Below, one piece after another: positions 18,870-29,599 of a stretch of DNA of 64,000 nucleotides; the stretch's first letter is position 1; every line of letters starts with the position of its first letter. The stretch is from assembly GCA_009760855.2 (NCBI GenBank), contig WPIO01000051.1, positions 1,044,001-1,108,000 on the forward strand. The letters are read 5' to 3'. This stretch comes from Cristatella mucedo. Taxonomy: Eukaryota > Bryozoa > Phylactolaemata > Cristatellidae. The position numbers and the translations under genes are program-made. The notes beneath the pieces were generated by a model, which saw only the letters and a program-made list of their open reading frames with translations, was not told where the DNA came from and ran no database searches.

Positions 18870-19245
18870 AGTAAGTTTCGCTCACAGTTGCAGTTTCTAG
18901 TCATAACTACTACAAGCTGCGATGCGAGGGAATAAAACAAACTGAATGCCATTGTCTAGTCATAATCTAATGCAAGTGGGGTCCACCAGCCGGCCAATCA
19001 CTTGCCCGTGGCTTTCTTTCCTGGATTACCTTGCTATTCTAAAAATATTCCCAAGGCGATCATTCATTATTTAAATATTTCTCACAACACAGACTCTACC
19101 TAGATTTGATATTCATATATAGTCCAGATTTTTTCTCGAAGCCGTATACTATTTCAACATTTTACTCCCGAGTCGAGGTTATTCTGGGGTAGCAACTTTA
19201 CCGTACTTTATCCTGCTGATACACATTCTGGTATACTGTTGTGCG
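18870..19245. other. No gene recognised
   Basis: AT-rich DNA without a supported ORF or an identified repeat. Confidence 0.4.
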
Positions 19246-19246
19246 A

Positions 19247-19870
19247 CAGTGTCTCCGGCGGCCGCGGCTGTTCTTGTGGAGTCTCGCGGAGACACGAGCG
19301 GGCGAACGTAAGCGATAAACGAGACTCGATCTTTATCACCACAGCCGGTACATATACTAGCTGGCTGACTCACCACAGATAAGGAAGTGCATCTGTGGTG
19401 AGCCACATGTTTAAATCAAAGGCTGCATCGGGTCAATTGCTCAACCACCTGCTGCAGATGGGGCATACATTAGTGACCGATGCTGCTGCACTAATTGCAA
19501 TAGCAGAAGCGGCAGGCACACACAACAATACATACAGGTGTTCGTGAATGTAGCGAATATAGTATCAATAAGTTCTTGCATGGATAACCTGTCCACTGTA
19601 GTGTGCGTCAGCGGCTTCTACTGTTGTAATTAACGAAGCACCTGACACTAATGCACATGCCTCACCTGTGGCCAATAGTTAAGCCATTGACTCAACGAAG
19701 CGTCAGGCCACTAATGCATGTTATCTTTCGTATCGTCTGCTGCGATTGATCAAGCTCTCATATATATGTGCCCGTTAAGAGTAATAAAGAAGAGTCTCGT
19801 TTACAGCGCCCGTTCGCCCGCTGTGTCTCCGTGAGACTCCCACTAGAACAGCCGCCACCGGAGACGATGT
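19247..19870. repeat. 0.62-kb structure with inverted repeats of about 100 bp (foldback, or a pair of LTR-like ends)
   Basis: 19247-19335 and 19785-19870 are inverted copies sharing GTCTCCGG, GGCTGTTCT, GAGTCTC, CGGAGACAC, CGGGCGAACG and AACGAGACTC. The right arm, read on the plus strand, includes AATAAAGAAGAGTCTCGTTT, which resembles the poly(A) signal and R/U5 part of an LTR. A second layer, a perfect 12-bp hairpin, lies at 19369-19402. No protein-coding part is visible. It could be a foldback or MITE-like element or inverted LTR debris; it is old and not assignable further. Confidence 0.6.
19369..19402. repeat. Perfect 12-bp hairpin
   Basis: CTCACCACAGAT (19369-19380) and ATCTGTGGTGAG (19391-19402) are exact reverse complements around a 10-nt loop. 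Confidence 0.9.
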
Positions 19871-21028
<1,158 letters not shown>

Positions 21029-21544
21029 GCTGATGCACGCTCTTGCTGCTTAATAGTTTTGGTCGACAGAGGCGACATGGCCAGCTATAGCTAATTACTT
21101 CTGCCAAAAAAGGAACCGAAAATAATTACTTATCTAAAAGGCAGTAGTTTCAGGTCCCACTTTTTTGGCTAGGTGTTCGCGACTTTGCCAAAAAGCAAAA
21201 ACACTGCTCCATTTGAGGTAGAGACGTGGCAGTTGAGCTCAAGCCTGATGTTCTCACAGCACCGCGCATAACGTACAATCAAATGTCTAAAACGATGCCG
21301 CGACCTAGTCATGAAAACAACCAGAACCTATGGCTTGTAGCTTACGGGGGAAATATGACCGAAATGATGACAAGTTCAGGGTTTTCTTTTTGTTGCTAGG
21401 TAATCAAATCTCTTTGCAATTTACGGACAGGGTTATGTAAGTGGTCAAATTAAGGCGATTCTCAGGACTGATATTAAGAATAAGAATTCTAAATTAGTTC
21501 GCTTCCTTCGGCATGGCGTATACATTGATGCAATAATCTTTGTA

Positions 21545-21700
21545 CAAGACTTTAGTCCTGAATAAGGCGGTTGCTTTTCATGACCTCGGTCGCGAGATCG
21601 TATGTTCGATTCCTCCGGCGGGAGATCCTTTATCGCCGCTGCAAGCGGTAGTGATAACCGTAAAGGCTTTTCTGTTGCTATAAAAAAGAGGCTGTTAAAT
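21545..21700 (+). mobile_element. tRNA-derived SINE (family B), 5'-truncated
   Basis: B-box-like TGTTCGATTCC, then GAGATCCTTTATCGCCGCTG, AGCGGTAGTGATAACCGTAA, GGCTTTTCTGTTGCTATAAA and GGCTGTTAAATCAGCTAGTA match the copy at 56.1 kb. The A-box half is degraded. Confidence 0.65.
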
Positions 21701-21714
21701 CAGCTAGTATTATT

Positions 21715-22210
21715 TTTTAATAGAATAAAGATTCGTCCACGACTGGTGCAAAGTCAGCAACTCAGCTGCTTGTCTGTTGTCGCCTGCGTAAATGCCACGT
21801 GACGCCACTTCTGTCTGAGCATCACTGGCTCCCTATCAAGCAGCTGATTCTTTTCAAGGTCTCATCTCTGGCTTACAGGTCGCTTCACTCTGCTGCACAA
21901 GTCTACCTATCCGTCCTCTTTGTTCATGCAGTGTATTCTTGCACCACCCGCTCCTCTGCTTGCAGTCGTCTTGCCTTCTCTCGAACTAGATTATTTGTTT
22001 CTGGTAATCGAGTGCTTAAATTTCAGTACACCAAAAGTCTGGAACTGGCTTCAAGATTCAGTCACTGCTTGCAATGACTTTCTTTGCATCGCTCATGTCT
22101 CAGCTGAAAGCGCATCTGTTCTTCTCAGCTTTCAATGCGCCCCAGTCGACTTGTCTAGTCTGTGGTTTTGTTGTGCATTGGTCCTGTACATGATTCGGTG
22201 TGTGTTGCTA
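21715..22210 (+). pseudogene. Old CR1/L2-type LINE fragment
   Basis: After scattered decay, the peptide TPLLSEHHWLPIKQLILFKV, then SLAYRSLHSAAQVYLSVLF, is recognisable as the LINE segment TPLL..LHWLPVKQRIDFKV..LTFRSLHS.AP.YLSD. It is more diverged than the other copies and begins where the SINE ends. Confidence 0.65.
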
Positions 22211-22800
22211 GCCAGAGGACCTCCTAATCAGTGGCACTGAGTGTCTTCTTGCATGCTTAGCGTGTCTTAGTCAAAGCTTGAAGAGCGTTTGCTTTTGCTT
22301 GCTTGTCTAAGCGTGACTACGTGCATGTATTCAACATCTGGTGATTGATTCTCTTGCAGTGAGTTGTTAAGCAAAAGGATTTATATTTAGTCCTCCCCGG
22401 TTGCTATAGAACAACCTCTTATGATTACTTGAATTATATTACTTGGCATTCGAATGCTCGATTGCAAAGTAATTTGTACAAGATCAATTCGCACTCGTGC
22501 AAAACTGAGATACGATAGCTTTATCGCACTATAAGATCTATTGTTTTCTGATTTTGACGGCGACGGGATTTTTCTTAGATTTTGCAATATTTACCTGTGC
22601 TCAAAGAGTGACTAGGGTAGGAATAATTTTTCTTAAGGGTCTATATTAGCTGTCTTTCACAGCATAAAGCAATAGCCTGGCACTCACCGGTTTATTAAAA
22701 AAAAGAATTGGGCCGGTATTTGCTGTACCTAAGTAATGTAATATAATGTAACGTATCTCCGTCTGTAACTCCACAAAGTCATAAAGACCACGTGGGTGTT
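22211..22800. other. No gene recognised
   Basis: No supported ORF; AT-rich with no repeat identified. Confidence 0.4.
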
Positions 22801-22804
22801 ACGC

Positions 22805-23390
22805 AGGAGAGTTTTGTATAGCGCACTCACAGCCTAAGCGGCTTTCGGTACGCATTCGGTAGCCAACAGACTTCGTCTCACGCAACAAAGAGAAAGTGGC
22901 AAGCATAGCAAAGTCAAGAGAGCGGTTGAGGTTGTGAGTAGCATGGAAGTAGCAGTTCAGGACCGCTGAAAAGGAAGAGCCATAGTCGGCAGTTGGAGAG
23001 TAGATGTCGTTGCGTAAGAATTGTCGAAGCGAGTTCCGCAGTCTAGGACCTGCAGAGCTAAAGCCTCTGTCGCCAACTGTCTTTAAGAGGAGGAATGGGA
23101 CACCGAATTTATCGTCCACACAGGACCTGAGGGCGCTAACAGGCTGAAACTGATGCAGCAGTTCAGCTAGGTACGAAGGAGCCAAGCCGTGGCGGGCCTT
23201 GTGGGTCAGCGTAAGAACTTTGCTCTGTTTCCTTTGCTCAACCGGCATCCATCCTAGCTCTTTCAGCAGAGGAGACACGTGCTCAAACCGCTGGGACTTG
23301 AAGACCAGCCTTGCAGCCGTATTCATAGTCCGCTGTAGTGGCCTATTGGCTTTCTTTGGTAGCCCAGCCAAAAGGGAATGATAAGCATTT
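22805..23390 (-). pseudogene. Second CR1/L2-type LINE family, C-terminal reverse-transcriptase fragment
   Basis: A 190-aa minus-strand ORF with LAGLPKKA-type start (MAGLPKKANRPLQRTMNTAA), RFEHVSPLLKELGWMPVEQR, THKARHGLAPSYLAELLHQF and GDRGFSSAGPRLRNSL. The order is that of the end of CR1/L2 LINE ORF2, but the residues differ from the main family here, so this is a separate lineage. 5' truncated. Confidence 0.75.
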
Positions 23391-23850
23391 CCCTACGAAC
23401 TGCATTGGAGATGACCCCTTCTCATATAAGGAACGCTCTTTGCGACGTGCACGGCAAGCTAAAAAGGTGCATTGGACTTGGTTCGGACTAGGGTTTCTGG
23501 GGACTGTTAAAAATTAATAGTAAAACAGCTGTTTTTTGCCCAAAATAAAAAGCAGTAAACTTTGGTTTCTTCTAACTGTTTTACTGTTTCTAATTAAAAC
23601 TCATAGACAAAAATATACTAAAAGTGAAGCTCTTAAGTTTATTATGGATATGAATTTTTTTACGGAAAATAAATTAAAAATATTTCATTTGTATGTGTTA
23701 GTGATTTTGTGTAATAATCTATCAATTGGCCAAAAACTAAAATTAAATTGTAACTTTTCAAAAATTAGGTAAGATATTAATTCAATTGCTCTTTTGGCAT
23801 CAACAAATATTGATATTATTTTCAGTCATGTATTTGATAAACCTTCTTGA
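23391..23850. other. AT-rich DNA, no gene recognised
   Basis: Contains a short AT-rich ORF (23536-23772 plus) with a hydrophobic stretch but no family resemblance. It may be the upstream part of the hAT element. Confidence 0.35.
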
Positions 23851-25620
23851 CGGTGGACATCCAAGGAAGAGCCCGTGAACCATCAGAGAATAAGAAGGCC
23901 GATTTCCTAGGACGAAATAGTGTGAAGTAGATTGTTACCGATTTGGCTACTGATGGAATAACGATTCAGACCTATCACTAGAAAAAAATATATATGGCGA
24001 TCAATATCACGGGACGAATTCAAAATTTCAGTGAACGAAAGTAAAGTGACGAAATTAGTGCATGATGATTACAAAGAAAAGAGAAATAAAACGATTACCC
24101 ACATCAAGGAAAAACTCGAGAGAAGAGTATAGTTTAGCATGACTTTGTATGAATACACAACCGTGAGAGGACGTCGATTCTTCGGAGTAAGAATTTATGA
24201 TAACGGCGATTAAACAACAATCACGACGGGTCTTGTTTGCACATTTAGCTCATGCACTGCTCTCGATATGGTCGAATCAATGAAACAGCATTTTAGCGTA
24301 TTTAAAATAACAATGGAGAGAGATTTGGTGGGGTCTACTTAGGACAGCGCAGCAGTAAATAAGAAATACCTTAGCCACAACAATATCATCGAACGGTTCT
24401 GCTTAAACTATGGTCTGCACCTCGAGTATGTGACAATTGTGCAAGAACAGTAATGAGACGGACAATTTAAACTGCATAGCGACAATATTGATGAAACGGG
24501 CAATTTGAAACAGGTGCGGCCTTAGAGGTGATCAGCGACGACACACTAGAAGGAGACTTCGACCACGATCTGCTCACGAAATCAAGCAAGCTTGTTAAAT
24601 TCATTAAACAATTTATTGTTCGAAATACTTTCTTCCAATTCAAAGTAAAAGCTGAGTTCGGACGCGAGATTGAACTGCATCTAGGCGTGAAGACGCGCTG
24701 GAACTCCACCCCAACAACGTCAGAGCCGGTATTAAGATTTAAGCCGCCATGCGCGAGATACTAACCGATTTCAAGGCACTGGAAAGGACTGAGACGTTCG
24801 ATTTTAATGCTCTTAACAATCTACTGAAGGCAGAGGAACCTGTGAAACTTGCTGCCGAGAACCTAACTCGAGAATAATAAAAATAACATTAATATATTTG
24901 TACAGCCCCCTCAGAGAAGTGAATCTCTTTCTAGGCACTTTACCGATGCTGCATAGAAAGCATCACCAAATGATTGGTGGCAACATCTACCAGCAGCATG
25001 CACAGTGCAAGCAGGTACATGCACACGAAAGACGAATCACAAAAGGCGCAAGGTTGAGGATTGCTGACACTATTTTATAATTCATGTTTAACAAGCTCTC
25101 TAACCTGAATAATGACATTAGTACCAAGCTCATGGAAAATTTGAAGCATCGCGTTGAAGAGTGATTGAAAAAAGGATATCATTAACCTCTTGTCTCAAAG
25201 ATTAATCTTTCATCCCGTCAAAAACTACGCTAACTACCGCACACGGTATCGTCTATTTTTAGCCAACGGCGACATAAGTTGTCGACGAACAGTCGTCAAA
25301 TGATGCTGAAAGTGTGAACTTGTCTCTCCAAGATGAGTTGTATTTGTTGCTTCAAACAGATGGATCACTAATTGCCGTCGGAGAGCAAGACAGTGTCAAA
25401 TGGCTCAATTCCGAATTCTCGCTCTTGAGGAGCTGTGGCCAGCCAACTGAAAATCTCCAGAACATGCACAACGTAATTTTATGCATCAAATCAGCGTCAG
25501 CGGATGTTGAAAGAGTTTTGACGGTCTGTTCGAATTTCTGCAAAATAAATAAGATCGCGTTTCTCAGAAAAGTCGCTTAATGCACTAGTGTTCTTGAAAA
25601 ATTATAAGAAGTAAAAATAT
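23850..25620 (+). pseudogene. hAT-family DNA transposon fossil (transposase remnants)
   Basis: Pieces of a hAT transposase occur in order on the plus strand: around 24,140-24,440 FSMTLYEYTTVRGRRFFGV, SCTALDMVESMKQHFSVFK and a degraded T-S-D-G-A block followed by NNIIERFCLNYGLHLEYV; 24,528-24,764 with the LGVKTRWNS motif; and 25,314-25,580 with the C-terminal dimerisation region (SASADVERVLTVCSNFCKI, then FLRKVA). Many stops and frame changes interrupt it, and a LINE 3' end is inserted at about 24,876-25,075. Terminal inverted repeats could not be identified. The EVKTRWN and A-S-A-D-x-E-R signatures place it in the hAT superfamily. Confidence 0.7.
24876..25075 (-). repeat. LINE 3' end inserted in the hAT fossil
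   Basis: GAATAATAAAAATAACATTA, then CAGCCCCCTCAGAGAAGTGA and TCTCTTTCTAGGCACTTTAC match the shared LINE terminus. It interrupts the hAT coding remnants, so it is younger than that element's death or part of it. Confidence 0.75.
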
Positions 25621-25736
25621 ATAAATGTAGAGCTTTTCGCGAAGTTCCTAGTTTCGGAGCACTATAGCAATTGGCCATTGCCCTCACGTTTATTTTTGAA
25701 CCAACCAATAAAGTTTAGTTGATAAAAACTAACTCG

Positions 25737-26350
25737 CAGTTCGAAAGTGCAGGGCAGTTCTCTGGGCCGGGCTGTTAGAAGCCATTTGCAAGAGAACGCG
25801 CTTGCAAAATCCCAGGAAATTTGGTGGGTGAACCCGTAAACACAATTTTTGTCGATGCAGATTTCAAACCGCAGCGTTTCTATGCTTATTTTGGAAATGG
25901 CTGGTGTATCGTAATTCGACAGTTCAGGGCGGCTCACCGGGCTGGCCCGTTGAGTAGCCATTTTGACGAGAACGCGCATGCGAAAGCGAAACTTGGTTAA
26001 GTTTTGTGGGCAAACCCGGGTCGCCATTCTGTATAAAGCGGAGTCAAAAACGCAGCTGCAAGACACTAATTGTGGAAATGGCAGCTGTATCGCAGTTCGA
26101 ATATATACGGGCAGGCTCGCCGGGCCGGATCATTGGAGGAGACCATTACGCGAGAATGTGCATTCCCAATTGCGTGAAAGTTATCAGGCAAATCAGGAAC
26201 GTCGTTTTTCTACAATTTGGAGTCAAAACCACAGTTGTGCGATGCTTTTTTTTAAAATGACAGCTCTATTGCAGTACAGTTAAATAATAGAGAGTCTATC
26301 GCTGGGCCGGACTATTGGAGACCATTTCGCGAGCACGAGCGTGCGTCAGA
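25737..26350 (+). repeat. About 180-bp satellite, about 3.4 diverged units in tandem
   Basis: Units of roughly 178 bp start near 25,737, 25,914 and 26,093, with a partial fourth at about 26,271. Each carries a GCAGTTCGA or similar start, GGGCCGGxCxxTTGGAG, ACGAGAACGCGCATGCG, a TTTGTGGGCAAAC-type block, GGAGTCAAAAxC and AATGGCAGCTGTATCG. Units differ from each other at many positions, so the array is old. Confidence 0.8.
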
Positions 26351-27145
26351 AGTGCGAGTACTCGCAGCTCGCAGCCTTGCTACACGTGGACATTCATAGC
26401 GAGGCAAGGAAGCCTTGTTGTTGATTGGTTCACTCGTCCGAAGTGCCGAGGGGGACTATAACCCGCCGGTTCCTTTCTATCCGTGCGCTAGCGCAAGGAA
26501 AGATTAACGGTCGGCTGATTGAACAGTGTTGTTTATTTAGCGGTAGAACATGTAGAACGTGTTCAAAGTAATCTCATGTGTTCTCGTGTTTTACGTTACG
26601 ACTTTACCATTTGTAACTTTATTACTTTATTTACTACTATTTACTTCTTTATTAAATATTGCGCTTATTTTGAGATGGCTAAAAAACGAAAAAGCAGCAC
26701 CACTCCTAGTGGAGAAAAGAAGCAGAGGAGAATCTTATTTACTTGTTCCTATTTATTTCTTATTTCACATGTACTTGTGAAAAAATACAATTCGCTCACC
26801 TTGTTATGTCTACGCTAAAACGTATCGTAGTAGAACATACAATATACCACTCTTGACCCATGAAATTTGACTTACGACAGGGTTTTCGGTCCCTATCTAT
26901 TTAGTAAGTCGATGGCTGACTGTATAGCTCAAAATTTATATGTTGCCCTAGAAAAAATGACGCTAGCCGGTAAGCTGTAGTCTAAGATGGTGGCGGTGCT
27001 GATCGCGCTGCCTGCTGAACTCGAATGTTATCCTAACTTTTCTGAAACTTCTTAGCAGCACGCGAGAACTAATATTTGCAACCGAACAGAGCCTTGTCGA
27101 GATGAACCTTATTCCTCATCTATAACATGTTATATTAACATATAA
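26351..27145. other. No gene recognised
   Basis: Short AT-rich ORFs near 26,519-26,818 in two frames have no family resemblance; the rest is without identified features. Confidence 0.4.
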
Positions 27146-28338
27146 CAGGCTCAGTGCTAGGTCCGGTTCTTTTCACGGTCTATACTCTGCCTCTTGCTGA
27201 TGTGATTGCCAAGCACAATCTAAGCTTTCACTTCTATGCGGATGACACTCAGTTGTACCTTTGCTTTGATCCCTCCCAGCCTTCGAGCACCTCAAATTCT
27301 CTAAACTCACTAGCTGCATGCATTGATGACATCCGCACATGGATGGCAGCAAATTTTCTAAAACTTAACGATGATAAAACTAACTTACTAGTTATGGGCA
27401 AACCCAGTGTGATTCACAGATTGGAAAGGTTGACTCTCAAAATTGGCTCTGCCAGCATATCTCCTCTTGAGTCAGCTTGAAATCTAAGTGTCATATTCCA
27501 AAGCGACCTCTCGTTAGACGACCATATCAGCTCCACAGTCAAATCTGCCTATTTTCAGCTTCATAACATTGCTAAAATTCGGGCTTGTTTAGATAAAGAT
27601 ACCACGTCCAGGTTGGTCCATACATTCGTGACATCCCGTCTCGACTTCTGCAACTCACTGCTTACTGGCCTACCAGCATGTGCGATCAGGCGATTGCAGC
27701 TTGTGCAAAACTCTGCAGCTAGGCTTGTCTGTCGTGAGCGTCGCAGTTGCCACATTACTCCACTTCTCGCCGACCTGCACTGGCTACCAGTCAAGCAACG
27801 GATCGACTTCAAGGTTTTGTCGCTCACTTTTAGGTCCCTTCATTCTATGGCTCCAGCCTATCTCTCAGATATACTACCCCATCAGGCCAAGCATTGTACC
27901 ATCCGCTTTTCGGAATCCAACAGTCTAGAAATACCTCGTACAAACCTTTAATTCTTTGGAGACCGTGCATTTAGTTCATATGCTCCCAAAGCCTGGAACT
28001 CCCTCCCGACCTGCGTCGGAACATCCCCTGACCTGACCACATTTAAAAGGAATCTAAAAACACACCTATTTAGGACAGCATTTAGTGGGTCCCTATGATT
28101 CGTCCTTGATGTGCTTATGCGTGCTGACACGGTGCATGCTGCCACTAACCATATTTGCATGCTGACCCTGTGCATGTCACCCCTAACCATATTATTCATT
28201 TCGTTTGTTTTTCAAGCATGATTTTACTTACCATTCAATTGCATTTCACTTTGCAGCAAATGTAAAGCGCCCCGAGAGAGATTAAGTTCTCTGAGGGCGC
28301 TTTATCAAGTGAATTATTATTATTATTATTGTTATTAT
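27146..28338 (+). mobile_element. CR1/L2-type LINE, 5'-truncated, with 3' hairpin and (TTA)n tail
   Basis: Starts inside the reverse transcriptase at [20 protein letters not shown] and continues [15 protein letters not shown] (catalytic YADD intact), [59 protein letters not shown] and KAWNSLPTCVGTSPD. Stops and a frame change make it non-coding as a whole. The 3' end has a strong stem-loop (28264-28279 pairs with 28288-28303) followed by (TTA)n at 28,313-28,338. Confidence 0.9.
28264..28303 (+). repeat. LINE 3'-terminal stem-loop
   Basis: Arms AAAGCGCCCCGAGAGA and TCTCTGAGGGCGCTTT pair at 14 of 16 positions as Watson-Crick pairs around GATTAAGT. Related hairpins end the other LINE copies and the family A SINEs. 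Confidence 0.85.
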
Positions 28339-28429
28339 TATCGCATAATCGGTTTCTAGCTGTAGAGATTGAGGAATCGTGAATAATGAATGTCATAAAT
28401 CCGCGCTTGTTGGCATTGTGCATGTTGCG

Positions 28430-28522
28430 ACTGACCATTAGACCATTCTTGCTTTACAGAATATATGTACCTAAAAAGAGATAAAGCTCTGAGAGCGCTA
28501 TATACATTTATTATTATTATAA
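28430..28522 (+). repeat. LINE 3'-end fragment with (ATT)n tail
   Basis: AAAGAGATAAAGCTCTGAGAGCGCTATAT followed by ATTTATTATTATTAT is a second, shorter copy of the LINE terminus directly downstream of the 27-28 kb LINE. Confidence 0.7.
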
Positions 28523-29313
28523 CGTGGCTGACTAAGCTTGCCTCCGTTTCTACGGTAACTGCAGCTGCGCTTAGCAGGCAGCTTAGCGTGGTCCCTGCCT
28601 CCATTCTAGCCGGGCTTGCACTATTGCATCTGTGGTAAGATTTCGACGAAAAAGCAAATAGCGTAGCGGACTTCAGAATGCGTCTATTCTCCGGTGGCTC
28701 GCAGCGCACCAGCAAACAGCCGTTCTGCACCGCGTTCTGCGCTGCGTCTCCCTACTATCTACCGGGTTCGCTGGCCCCGTCCCTACTTCCCAGAAACAGG
28801 CCATCAAGGGCGGGTTACGCGTTAAGGTAGCGCGCCCAAACAGGTGGGTGAATCTGCCGCAGCTCTATGCCGTCTTGTACCCAAGCTGCATCGTCGATGA
28901 TGTATCTGACAAAATATGCGCTTCGACGAGAGTTTTTCGTGGCCCACGGGGCATGCAGGTGTGCACTAAGCTCGTGGGCGAGACTTCTCCAATATCTGGT
29001 TATGGACGTGTGTTATAACAGGTTCTGCACACGAGTCCTTAGTCACGAATACAACGCACGTAGCGTACTAGTCCTTGCAGACGCGTACCGAGTAGTTAGT
29101 TGTGGAACTTGCGACTCACAAAGAGGCTAGCGTGTCGCAGGTGCAACCTCGATAGACGTAGGTTTGGCGACGGTAGCAGAGCGCGGTAACAATAAAGAGC
29201 ACCCATACCTTAGTAAAACAAAGTCTGTGCCTTCATTTTAGACCAATCTATTTTGTAACCAGAGACAGGCATGCGTGTATAGCACCAGACGTAGCGTAGA
29301 ACTTCGTAGCCCA
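28523..29313. other. No gene recognised; host DNA left of the Polinton
   Basis: Mixed-composition DNA without supported coding sequence, up to the first base of the Polinton inverted repeat. Confidence 0.4.
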
Positions 29314-29565
29314 AGTAGTATGTGATTTTTCCATTTCGCACCCTGACCCTTACTCGAGTACATTCCAAAATTCGTCCTCGCATTGCTCGATCTAATTTTG
29401 AAATGGCCCTCCTGAGTGTCAGTGTCCGTAATAGAAAAATTAAATCCTACTCCAACAGGTGTTGCTTCTGCGCAAATAAAAAACAAAAGACTATATTCCA
29501 AAAATTGTGTTATTATTTATTATAGTAAATTATTTTCAGAGTTTCTAAATTTGATTTAAAGAAAA
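29314..29565. repeat. Left terminal inverted repeat of the Polinton
   Basis: Aligns with the reverse complement of 45301-45549 over its full length, including AATGGCCCTCCTGAGTGTCA and CAACAGGTGTTGCTTCTGCG. Confidence 0.95.
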
Positions 29566-29599
29566 AATCAGAAAATAAAAATTCTTTTTATAAAGAAGC

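Noticed and set aside
25737-26350. Possible CRISPR-like array
   Set aside because: Units are about 180 bp, contiguous and diverged with no unique spacers: a satellite, not a CRISPR array.
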